Source: JALQUL01 sp040382935 (GTDB taxonomy: Bacteria > Pseudomonadota > Gammaproteobacteria > Burkholderiales > Burkholderiaceae_C). Taken from it: a stretch of 38,458 bases of DNA. Positions 12,001-24,000 of this stretch are shown here, piece by piece (positions within the stretch are counted from its first letter, which is position 1; each line of letters opens with the position of its first letter). Made by a program: the position numbers and the translations under genes. Under the pieces are notes generated by a model that was not told where the DNA came from, ran no database searches, and worked only from the letters and a program-made list of their open reading frames with translations. The stretch spans positions 1-38,458 of the forward strand of contig JBEIEP010000030.1 in assembly GCA_040382935.1 (NCBI GenBank), given 5' to 3'.

Positions 12001-15000
12001 GTGTACCAGCTCCGCTGGAGGCAACCGGATTTGAGCAGTTAACCACAGCCCAGCGTGCCGTGGTGCTCAAATCACTGGGCTACGGCATCGTAGACAAACA
12101 GGTGTATGTCAAAGCGGACGGAACCGTTAAAGACACGTTTATAGATGGGGCTGATAAAGACTACGATAGCAGTTCAAAAGACTGGTGGGGTGAGGTGACC
12201 CCTGCGGCACCTGGCACGCTATGGGCTGATTTAACCCTTTCTCAACAAGAGTACGTGCTGACCAAGCAGGGCTATAACCGCTGGGACGGCTTGGTGTTTT
12301 ACAAGGCGGGAGCGACCACACCTTACAGGTTGGGCTTTACCCAAGGGGTGGATTACAGCAACAAAGACATTATCTGGAACACACTGAACGGTGGTATTCC
12401 CGTGGCGGGAACGGCGCTTTCTGCGTTGAGCCCTGAAGTCAAAGCCCTTGTGCTTGAGCAGGCTGGTTTGGTGGAATACACCGGTACGGTCTATTACAAC
12501 GCCAATGCGGTGGCAGGCAAGCAACTTGTCACCAGCTTCACGGTGGACTACTCCAAGGCCGACGCGCCCGCTACGCCCACCAAGCGCTGGTTGCTTACCG
12601 ACGGCACAAACCGCTATATGGTCTACGCTTACGATGAGACCAATGACGGCGCAGCAGATGCGATCCAGATCATGGAGCCGCATGTACTACTGGGTCAGCG
12701 CGGTGCCGGTTTCCTGCTTACGGGCACTGTCACCACGCTACAAGATAATGCCGACTTTGTGATTGACGTGAAAGACGACGCCATTGTGAGTGGTGGCCGT
12801 ATCAATCTGCTGGGCGCTGGGTCTGATTTGACCATTGCCTCCGACCGCAGTGTGTTCTGGCAGGGCGAGGGTGTCATTAACGGTGACATCACGTTAACCG
12901 GTCGCGGAGCACAAGGGGCGGGTATGCCGCTGGATGGGGTTAGCGTGTATGTACATGCCTCCTCGACTGTGTCTAGCGTCCAGCCGGGGTCAAGTATCAC
13001 TATCAGTGGTCGTGACGATGTGGAGATTCAAGGTGCGGTGTTGGCCGGTGCGGTGCGTGACGCGGACGGCACCCGCTACCTAGGGCCAGATTCAACGATT
13101 AGCATCACGGCTGGCCAGCAAATCTTGCTGAACAACAGTTTGGCGGCTGCCAAGTCGGTAACGCTAAAAACCACGGCCGGCCCTGGTGCGGATGACAACC
13201 ATATCGCGGTACGCCTCGATACGGTGGCGGGAATTACCGCCGCAGGCTGGACCAGCGATCGTTCAGGCGGTTTGGTAGATATCAATGCGGTAGGCAGTGT
13301 GGTGCTGGGTGGCATGGTGCTCTCGGGTGGTCGTGCGGTGCAAAGCTTTAACAGTGCCGGACGCTTAACGGGTGAGACGATCAATTGGACCGATGAGCTT
13401 TCGACTGTTCGTATCAAAGCGACCGGCCAGTTGGATCTGGGCATTGATACGCTGGGACTGAGCGGCAATACCGTCACCATTGGTGCCCGCATTCGGGCCA
13501 GCCAGCTGATTGACGTATCAGGGGGTGCCAACAGCGACCATATGGGCGTGCGGCTGCCAGAGTCCGCTGTGTTGGCTGTAGCCAATCCCGACGGCGTACT
13601 CAAAATTACCGCCGCTCAAGATGCTTGGCTGATGGGGCAGATGATTGCTGGTGGCGAGGTGGTAGACCATTACGATACCGCCGGTTATTACCTGGGTAGC
13701 ACCGTGCGCAACTTTGGAGGCAACTCTGAGCTGCGCATAGAGGCCGATGAGCAAATTCGATTGGGCCGCGACTTGATGGCCGGTAAGCTAATTGACGTGC
13801 GTGGTGGTAACAGCTCGCACGCGGCTACTGCCGACGATCCTTGGGCTGACGAAGGCATTGTGATTGGCGGCAATGTGCAGATTCGCACTTGGCAAGACTA
13901 CAGCAGCATCTCGCTGTCGGCCGGTGGCGATATGTCGGTACTTACGCCCGCTTGGACGCAAGAAATTGTGGCCGATGGTTTTGTGGAGTTTGCCGACGGG
14001 CATTTAAGTGCCCCCGTGAGCTTTAACTTAACTATTGAACAGGGAACGGTAGACGCCGTACAAAAAATTACCCTGCCAACAACGCGCTCGGGCGTTGGGT
14101 TAGGTGGTTTGGGCCAGGTGGTTACCGACCTACAGGCGGTGATTGATGCGGCCTTTGGCTTTGCGACAGCGGCCGATCGCAAGGTTACGGTGCGCCTAGA
14201 CGATGGCCGATTGATGCTGACCAGCAATTACGAGTTGCGTATCGCCAGTGTGGCCGATGGTGGCGCTGAACGGCTGGGTTTCAGTCAGATCAAAGCGTCC
14301 AACCCCACCACGGGGCCAACAACCTCGTCACGCGGGTACGCCATTGACGCCAGTGGCCGTGGTTCGGTGGTCAACCTGGGTCGCGCCAATGCACCTGCCG
14401 GTACCATCTCGATTGCAGGTGCCGTCCGCGGCTACAGCGCCGTCAATATGTACGCGGGCACCAATAGCCTAGGTGCGCAGTCGGTCTCGTTTGCGGCGAC
14501 CAGCTTGTTGGAAACCTTGGACGGCAGCATGGTGATGAACCCTGCCGGTACCTCAACCCTAGAGGGCGACTTTATTGCCCGTGGCGCTAACGCCAGTATT
14601 GTGATCAATGCCACCGGCACGCTGGCGCTCAAAGGCAATTTAACGGCGCAGCGTGACATTCTGATCAACGCCGGAACCCGCGAACAAGCAGGCGAGGTGA
14701 GTATCCACACCTATGGCACCAGCAACCTCAAAACACTGGATGCTGGCGGACGCATCGTAGTCACCGGCATGAATGATGTGCTGATCGACAGTGTAATAGG
14801 CAAGGGCAACCCCGATCTGGGCTTGTTGCAGGTCGGCTCCACCACGGGTTCGGTCAGTATATTGGCCACCTCAGGTTGGTTGGAGTCGGGCGCTAGCATC
14901 GTGCTCAGTGGTAAAAACGTGGACGTGGCGGGCGTATTGCGCACGCACCACCCCAGCACTGCCAGTTACGACAACGAATTGACCATCACCGCCATGCAAG

Positions 15001-18000
15001 ACGTGCATTTGCATGGTGCCATTGGCATTGTGGGCTCTATGCTGATTACCGCAGGCGGCGATATTGACGTGGTCAATATGGCGCTTAGCGCCCAAAGCAG
15101 CGGGCACAGCCTGCGCATGGTGGCAGGTGACGCTATCACGCTCGGTGGTACGACCGCCGGCTCAGCAGTGATTGCAGAGGCCGATACGCTGCTAAGCCTC
15201 AAGGCTGCTGGCCTTATCACGTTGTATGAAAACGCCCAGCTCTATAGCACCGGCCATCAAAGTGCTATCAGGCTTGAAGCCCAAACTATCAGTGCGATGG
15301 GTTCGGTGCGTGCGGGCGCTGATCATCCGTTTACTTACGATCCAGCGGCCGAAAGCATGGTTTTTGATGCCAGTCTGCCAGTCACCTACACCGGCAAGGC
15401 TGCGACCCTAGACATCAAGGCCACCAATGCCCTGACCCTGGGCAACAACAGCACGGACTGGGGTGGGCAATTGTTTGCCACAGGCACCATAAATATCCAA
15501 ACCGGCAGCAATTTGACGGGTACCGGTTTTGATATGACGGCCAAGAGCCAGGTCAAGGTGGACGCCACCGGTTATGGTACTTGGAGCGAGACGCAGGTGG
15601 ATGCGTCGAGTTGGAAGGTGGTCGCTGGTGTCGTCTACAGCATCAGTATTGGGGGCGTTGGCTTCAGCACCACTGCAACGGCTACCAGCACACTTTCCGC
15701 GTTGCTAGACGACTTGCGTAACAAGATCAACGCCAACGCCAATTTTGCGGCCAACCGCTCGGGCGATGTGCTCACCTTAACCAAAAAAGACGGCAAGGTA
15801 CTGCCCAGCAGCGTGATAGCCACTACGGGTGCCGCGCCTGCGGTGGGTACGGCGGCTGTGGTGCGGGGTACAGATTCAGGCACACCAGCCACGGTTGACA
15901 CGACGGCTTGGACTATTGTTGTGGGTGGACGCTACAGCGTCACTCTGGGCACAGGCGCAGCCGCACAAACTTATACCGTAACGGCTGGCAGCGGGTACAC
16001 CTTGGCCATGGTGACCGAAGAGCTGGCGCGTCTGATCAAGCAGGGTGCGCGCCATACTGCTAGCACAGCGGGTGGGGTACTAACGGTGCAAAACCTCGAC
16101 GCGTCTATTTATACGGGCGCACTGGCTGCAGACGCAGATGCCAGCGCGGGTACCGCAACGGTGACTGCAGGTAACAGCGACTTGCTGGTTGATGGCCAGC
16201 TAAGCATTGTCTCGGACGGCGACATTTTGTTGCGTGGTGCCGTAAGCACGGTTGACGTGGGCTCAGACATGCTGCTGCGGTCACGTTCTATGGTCAACAT
16301 CGGTGGTTTGGTGACGGCGCAAGACAGCATCACCCTACGCGCGGGCATTGACAGCTCCAAGATAGGGGTCTGGGTGCAGGAACTGGTGGTGAAAGACAAC
16401 CAATATGTTTCAGGCGGCACATTAGACACCGCCTCCGGTGGCTCGATTGACATTGAGTCGATCGACGGCATCACCATCACGGGCGTGTTGGGCCAGCGGC
16501 TCATGACCGATGGTGACCTGGGCGGTGCCAAGGTGAGCAAGATTCGCATTGAGTCGTTGGCGGGGGATGTCAATCTGCTGCGTAACACCAATGTGCGCGA
16601 CTCCCTGAACGTGCTTGGCAACAGTGTGGGCATACTCTCGGGCAGCTATGTGTACGCGACCGGGGCGGAGTCGTCGCTATACCTTAGGGCGCGCAACAAC
16701 TTGGTGCTGTCGGGCCGCGCCATTGCGGCGGGGCTTGATCCTGCGATTGCCAAGGCGGCCAATTTGGTGCACATGGTGGCTCCCACTATGACCATCAACG
16801 GCACCATTGATGTGACCAGCCTGACGGGTCGGGCATTGTTGAGTGCCGGTTCATCGGTAAGTATCGGTGGCACCATCGTCTCTAAAGGAAATATTGATGT
16901 CCATGCGGGTATCAATATGGCTTGGACTGTGGATCAAATGCGTGGCACGACAACGCCAGTCACGCGCGCCAACCTGAGTGGCGGCACCATTTCGATTGCT
17001 GGGCAGGGCTTGCTGCAGGCGGTAGGTACGGTCAGCCTGCTGGCTGGTGGCAATGTCACACTTGATGCGGATGCCAATGTGGCGGCGGTTGAGACAGTGC
17101 TGGTGCCTACCTACGTGACGGCCGAGAAAGAAGTGCAGGTGGTGGTTGATACCGTCAAGGTGTCTGACGGCGTGGTGCTGGTACCCGAAGTGACTTGGGT
17201 GCCTACACAAATTACCGAACAAGTGGGTACCGATTTGGTGGTCGTTGGCAGTCGCTACGAGACCATGAACGTCAATTTGCAGCAAATCGGTTACTTCAAC
17301 CCCAACGCCCCCGACAGCCGCAAGTTTGTTGAGGTATTGATCGAAGGGGTGCATTACCTCAACGACGGCACCCGTGCCAGTACCGCACCGTCGTACGCCA
17401 AGGTAGTTAACTGGGCCAATGCGGGCAATGAGCAGGTTCCCGTGCGCTCCGCAGAAGCCGTCACGGGCGATTACACCGCAGCCAGCTACCGTGCCTTTAC
17501 CCAGCTAAGCGACGCGCAGAAGTGGGCGGTATTCAATGCTACTGGCTATATGCCCGTATACGACTTTAGCTATACCGACTGGAAACTCAATCAGACTGTC
17601 AACGGTACGGCCAGCGCTTTATCCGAAGGTTTTGTAGGTACTGACGGCAAAGCCCTGCACCCTACATGGAACCCCACCGGCAACTTGGCCAGCACGTCCA
17701 AGAATGTGTTTTATGTGGACGTGGCCAACTGGCGCGACAAGTACATTTTGATGCCAGTAGGTGCCCAAGACGCGATTTTGAGCGTAGCCAGCGCCGGTGA
17801 GGCTAGGTACTTGCTGGGCGACTCCTCGCTTGATGGCAGCAATACCGGTGGCGACTGGGTCACTCTAGACAATATGGGCGAATCTTTGAAGGTGCGCCAG
17901 GCGTTGTTTGATAAAAATATTACAAACAGTGTTAACACGGTGCTAAGGGGAACGGCTCTAAGTGATGCGCTCAAGTCGCTAGAGCGTCAAGGCGTATCGC

Positions 18001-21000
18001 CCAGTTCCTTGGGTTTTGGTGAAAAAGTCGGTCAGTACCAAGATTACGCGAATGTCCTGTACCAGCAGAAGGATTCGGCCTTTACGAACAACACGGTCAT
18101 GGGCGCTGTTGATTCCGATGGTCGATCGGCTTCTTGGCAAACCGGGTATGCCGGCGGGGGTCAGCGTACTTACCAATTGACCAATGGTTTGAGTGGGATT
18201 TTTAACCCCATGCCAACCAACTCACCTGACTTTACCCTCAATCAGAACCCTCAGTGGGCCATTGACCCGCAGAGTATGCAATACGGCAACGATGGTCGTA
18301 ATACAGCTGCGGCTTCGGGTGCGGATGGCAATATCAACTGGGTCACCTGGGGTGGCATGAACCAGATCAATGGGGGCACCAGTACGGTCAGTGGTTCTGC
18401 GGCAGGCGTGACCGTCAATTTTGCGGGTGAAGCCCTGGGTATGAACTGGGGCAACAAGGGATGGAACTACGGTGGTTACAGTGGCTCTGGTGTGAATAAT
18501 GGCCCCGCAGGTGGGGCAGGAACCAGTACGGGTACTAACCAGTACATTGCGTTCTTAGAGGGCAACCGCACTGGCAAGATCACCTTCTCGCAACCCGTGG
18601 TCAATCCGGTTATCGCAATTCAAAGTCTGGGTCAGGGCGGCGACGGTGCTGTACTTTGGTTTGGCAACGAAGATTTTGATGTGGTGACGGGCAATATCAA
18701 TGCGGGTTGGGGCGGTGGCTCGATTTGGGAGGGCCAGGGTGGTTATGTCGGTAACTCGGGTGAGGGCAATGGCCTCGTTCGCTTTAACGGTATCTACAAA
18801 GAGCTGACTTGGGTTATTGCCGACTCTGAAAATTACGGCACCTTCACGGTCGGCTTTGACGCAGTTGCCCCTGCATCGGGCGGCTTACGTGCCACCAGCA
18901 CCATTTACGCGCCAGGCTCTTATCTTGGCGAACTGGCCAATAACACCCAATCTGTTGTCTATATTCCAGGTACCGCTACCACCCAGTCGGGGGTTAACGT
19001 AGGCTATGCACCAGGGTACGCCAGTTACTATGGTGACAACACCGCGCTTTACCAGCACGTGGGATACGGCGGCTCGGTCTACAACGTGGATTGGTTTTCA
19101 ACCTCTTGGGTCGGCGGTTTTAATGACGCGGCCAGCGGGCTTTTGGTGGGCAATCAGACCTACAAAGTTACGCTGTACGAACACGGCGATTACAACGGTA
19201 CGCAAGAAAACTTCTTTGGTAGCGACAGCAATTTCACCGACGGCAACCCGATTGGTAACGACCGCGTCTCCAGCTTTAGGGTTTATGGCTACCGCTACGA
19301 AGACTTTAATAACTACCAATACCGCTGGACGTCCAACTGGAACGATATGTATGACCAGCGCGTTCAGTTAAGTTACAGCCTGTCTACCCAGGCGCAAGAT
19401 GTGTACGACTACCGTCCGGTCTACAAGACCAGTACCCAGATGGTGAAGGTCGAAAAAATGAAGAGCGTCAACGTATGGCGCGACCAGCCGGTGTATGCCA
19501 CCCAGGTGCAATTGGTGACCGAGGTCAAATACGACGCCACGACGGGTCGTAGCAGTCTAGGTTCTGCAGATTCGGTGACGGCAGGCAATATCGTGATTGA
19601 CAGCGGTGGTACGGTGGCCATTAGCGGAAAAATGAGCGCCACGAGCGCCCTGACGATTGATTCGGTGGGGCAGTTGAGCCTGCAAGGGCAGATCAAAGGA
19701 GAGGGCGTTAGTGCCAAGCCTATCACTGCCACACTCAGTGCCAATGCCATTGATCTTGCTACGCGTGGTCGCTTGCTGCTTGATGATTCGGCTTTGCTCA
19801 AAGCCAGTCAGAATGCAAATCAAGGCACGGCGACGGCTATTTTGCACGCTACGACTGGCCTGAACCTAGGCGGTCGGGTAGGTGCCCCAACCGGAACCAC
19901 TTTTGGTACGGTTACTTTGCAATCGGATCGCAATGTTGAGCTCAGCGGTACGGTGGATGCAGGTGCAATTGCCGTGCAAGCGGGCATGGGTGCTTCCAAA
20001 GACGGTCGCATTAGCGCCGATAGCGATACCCGTCTGAGTGCCCAAACGGGTAATCTGACACTGACTGCGGGTCAGTATGGCGGTCACATTACCCTGTCCA
20101 GTAGCACCCTTGAAGCCCGGGCAGCCGGTGCGCGTGTGGAACTGGGCGCCCTGTCCGGTACGGTTATCCAGACCAAGATGGCGGGTGTGGATACCAAAGG
20201 CACGGTGACTACGGCAGATGACGAGTCGATCCAGGTGATCTCTGGTTTGATCAGCGCCGATGTGCTCAGCGTTGTGGCCGAGAACGCCATCACCTTGCAA
20301 ACCAAAGTGGCGACCATTGAATTGCTGCGACTCAAAGGGGCGGGCACTATTGAGGTCGTCAACACGGGCGATCTGGTGGTGACGCAAGCCGAGGCGTTTG
20401 ATGGGGCGATTAACCTTAGCACTTACGGTAATTTGGAAGTTAAAGCCGCGCGCACCTTGGGTAGCAGCGACGGTAACGATATGGTGCTGTCGGCGATCCA
20501 GACGCCTTTGTCTGCCCCTGCAACCACCTTGGCTGCCAACCTTAAGTTGGGCGTTTTGACCAACGCAGCTCGTGGCGATGTGGAATTGCACGCCGAGGGA
20601 GCCGTTACCAAGCTGAATGGCGGTTTGATTACTGCTGACCGATTGGATGTGTACGCCTCTATGGTGGGCTTGGATGCGCCGGTTAACCAAACGTGGTTGG
20701 TTGATTTGGCTACCAAAGTCAATACCTTGGCTGTCACCACTCAAGGTGTGGGGGATGTCCAAATTTTGCAAGATAAGGCCGCTTCCTCGGCTGCTGCCGC
20801 GCGGGCGATGGTGGTGACCGATACGGTCATCGGCCAAGGTGACTTGATCATCAACGCCGCAGGCTCGGTAGAGTTGAGCAGAGTGGCGTTGGCTGCCAAT
20901 AGCAGCAGTAACGAACTGGATGTAACAGCTGGTGGCGATATCGTGGTTCGGTATGCCAATGCGGGTATTTACTTGGCGGGCGCCGATGAGGCACCCACGA

Positions 21001-24000
21001 GTACGGTCAACGGTGTGACGCAAACCTTGTCGGCAGCCAGTTCCGCGGGCGATATCACCCTCAGTGCTGGTGGCAACATCACGGAGGGTGGTGCAGATAT
21101 TGATGTGGATTTGGTTGCCAATCTGCTGACTCTGCGTGCGGGCAAGGGCATTACTGGCATGGAGTTGGCCGTCAATGCGCTGAACGCTGAAACCAGCACG
21201 GGCGATATCGTGCTGTCGGACACCGATGGGGCGCTAGAGACCTCATCAGGCGTGGATGTGCTTCGCGCTGTCACGGCCAAGTCGGGCACTGCCAATGTGC
21301 TGACCAACACGGTGAGCCTGACGGCGCAGACCCAACTGCGTGTGGGCGCCACGGGTCTGGTTAGGGGCGATATGCTGCGTCTGACCAGTCTACAAGACTC
21401 TGTATCGGTGGCCAAGCCAAGCAACTGGGTGGCTACCGATCCGTCTGCCAACAACTCGCTGGACCACAACGGTGGTATCGCGCTGGTGGCCAACGACTAT
21501 GTGCAGGTGTACCAGTTCATCAACGCCGAAAAATGGATGGAATACCGTGCGGGTAACTACTTTACTTTTGGCGTGCCGGTTATCAACAGTGATGGTACGG
21601 TGGGTAAAGGCACGCTGACCGAAAAGTTGCCTGCGGTCATGACCTCCGACACACTCATTTTGGAAAGCGGCGGGTCGCTTTCCATTCTGGGCACGCTCAC
21701 AGCCAAGGACCATCTGGAACTCAGAGCTGGTGCCAACGTCACGATAAACGGACAGATCCTAGCCGCTCCAGGCGCAGCCGGAGGCAACATCGGTGAACTG
21801 ATTATTGTTGCCAAGGGTGAACGCCAGGTGCAAACGGCGGTCGCGTTGAACACCGGTTCCATTGTGAATGCCAAAGCGGCCAGCGGGGCCAATAGCCTGC
21901 GCACTGTCAACCTCAGCGGACTGACGATTAGCGCGGGAGAGTCCTACGGCGTTTTGTTTGAGACCAGCGGCGGACGGCAAGAAGTAGTGGTGCTCGCGGT
22001 GGTGGGTGATACCTCTGCCACGGTGGCCGCCGCCTTGGCTGCCAAGATTGATGCCTTGTCGGCTTATTCCGCCAGTGTTTCGGGCAGTACGGTCAGTATC
22101 ACGGCTGGTGCGGGCACGCAAGAGTTAAGTTTCTTTGCTACTCAAGCCAAGGATTCGGGCTATATCAATGTTCAATCGGGCCAGTTCCCGGCCAGCAAGT
22201 TTGAGCTACGGGCGCTGCGCGATATCTATGTGAGCTTGGCGAAAGAAAACGGCACCAGCGATCTTACGCTCAGTGGTTTTGTGGGGGGGGTGAGCGGTTT
22301 TGATGCGGCTGCGAATGTGGAACTGCGCGTGACAGGTAACCTGACTGTGTTGGGTGGTATTGTGAGCGCCAATCCCGCCAGTACCAACGCCTCGACGGGC
22401 AATATTTTGGTCACGGCAGCTACGGTGTCGATTGATGGTGCTTCGGTGTTTATCAGCCGTGATTTGAATGTACAAACCAGCGGCAGCATACTGCTCAATA
22501 CCGTGGTAACGAGCGTCACGGCCAAGTCGTCGCTTGCGGGCAATATCACTATTAATGAATCTGATGGATTAGTGATTGACTCGGTAACGGCCAAGAGCGG
22601 TGCCATCACCATTAAAACGGGCGATGACACCTACGTACGCGAAATTCGTAATTTTGCGGACATGGCTGGACACAATATCGAGTTGCGGGTTGATGGCTCG
22701 GTGTTCATCGATGAGATGGAAGCCGCTGCAGACGCGGGTGCCGTCAAAAAGAATGGCAGCGTTTTGGTAGAGGCGACAGGTGACCTGCAAGAATGGAAGG
22801 CACTCGTGTTGGGTGCCAATGGCAGCATTACTTATGCCTACGACCAAGCCTCGCCCGACTTGTACGGTTACACGGTAACGCTGATTGGCCGACCAACTCT
22901 GGCGCCTGCTTGGCTGAAAAACAGCAACGACAGTGGCGTGGGTGCTGAGCTCGAAGCGCGTGTGATATCGAGTAGCGACAGCGCCTTCAGGGTGACCGCC
23001 GAGGGGGTCACTCTTAGCGACGCCTCAATTCGTGGCACAGGTGGTGGTTCGGTCAATGTTAGCGCCACAACCAACGTTGCAGCGGGTACCAATTCCTACC
23101 AACGCAACCGAGTAGTCTTTACCCCACTGACGGCGGTGGGCTATATCTACAGCGTCACTATTGATGGTGTCGAGAGCAAATTTACCAGCACCGGTACCGA
23201 TATATCGGGTGTCTTGCAAGGCCTGAAGGCGGCGATTGAAGCGGCACATCCAGCGGTATCTGGTGTGGGTGGTATTGCCGTAACGGTTGATGCAGGTGCT
23301 GCAGCGCTGAGCTTGCAAGCCCGGCAAGCCAGTACGCCTTTCACGTTGAGCGATGTGGTTGTGACAGAAAACTATGTCGGTGCGGTGTTATCCGCACTGA
23401 CCGATACGGGCACCACCCCAGTAACGCCTGCTGGTTATGAAGCGGCACAGGTGAGTCTGGTGACTTTTGGTGCTGCCCAAGCGGTGGCCACTGACCAACG
23501 CTATAGCGTACTGGTCAATGGACACGACTACACTGTCACAGTTGGCGACAATGCTTCCTTATGGGTCAATACGGCGCAGGCTGTCAGTGTTGTGGCCAAA
23601 GAGTGGACTGTCACCAACGCTCTGGGCAGTGCGACTGCCAGTGCAGTGACAGGCGCGCTGGGCACGGCAACGGTCACACCTTCAACGCCAACCACTGCGC
23701 TCACAGTAGATGTAGCCGATTGGAATGTGGTCGTGGGCGCAAGCTATACCGTGACCATAGGGGGTAGCAACTTTACGCAAGTGGCTGCCTCGGGTGAAAC
23801 CAACGCCAGCTTGGCCGCCAAGCTCAAGACGCAGATTGATGGAACGGGTAGCGATACCTATGCAGCCACTCTTTCCGGTTCAGTGATCAGCGTGACCCTA
23901 CAGGCCGGCGGACGCGTCACCGCAGCTGCCAGTGTTGGCCAAACGCCTCCTAGCCGCACGATTGACGTGACAGGGCTGACGGCTGAAAATGGCGCACGCT

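Larger units (their letters stand above)
17100..19545 (+). other. Tyr/Trp/Asn-rich non-helix insert block
   Basis: About 815 residues break the beta-helix text. The borders carry related strand motifs: PTYVT at 17106, PVYKT at 19416 and PVYAT at 19488, each near Val/Lys/Glu-rich strands. Inside are a single copy of the aromatic-repeat helix (FTQLSDAQKWAVFNATGY, Leu codon at 17505), a Trp/Asn-rich segment (FYVDVANWRDKYILMPVG near 17709), a putative beta-sandwich and a beta/gamma-crystallin domain. The matching borders suggest one folded excursion from the fibre that returns to it. That topology is inference; the composition change and motif positions are seen. Confidence 0.65.

Noticed and set aside
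8570..17100. A two-partner secretion (TPS) haemagglutination domain
   Set aside because: That domain is N-terminal in FhaB-type proteins and its characteristic NPNG(I/L) motif was not seen; only the generic beta-helix repeats are present.
17100..19545. A mobile element inserted in the gene
   Set aside because: The frame stays open, there is no transposase, terminal inverted repeat or target duplication visible, and the borders look like protein strands rather than element ends.
19866..21023. Antisense ORF of 385 codons
   Set aside because: It is the reverse shadow of FHA-like repeats; its product is a His/Arg/Gln-rich low-complexity sequence with no recognisable domain.
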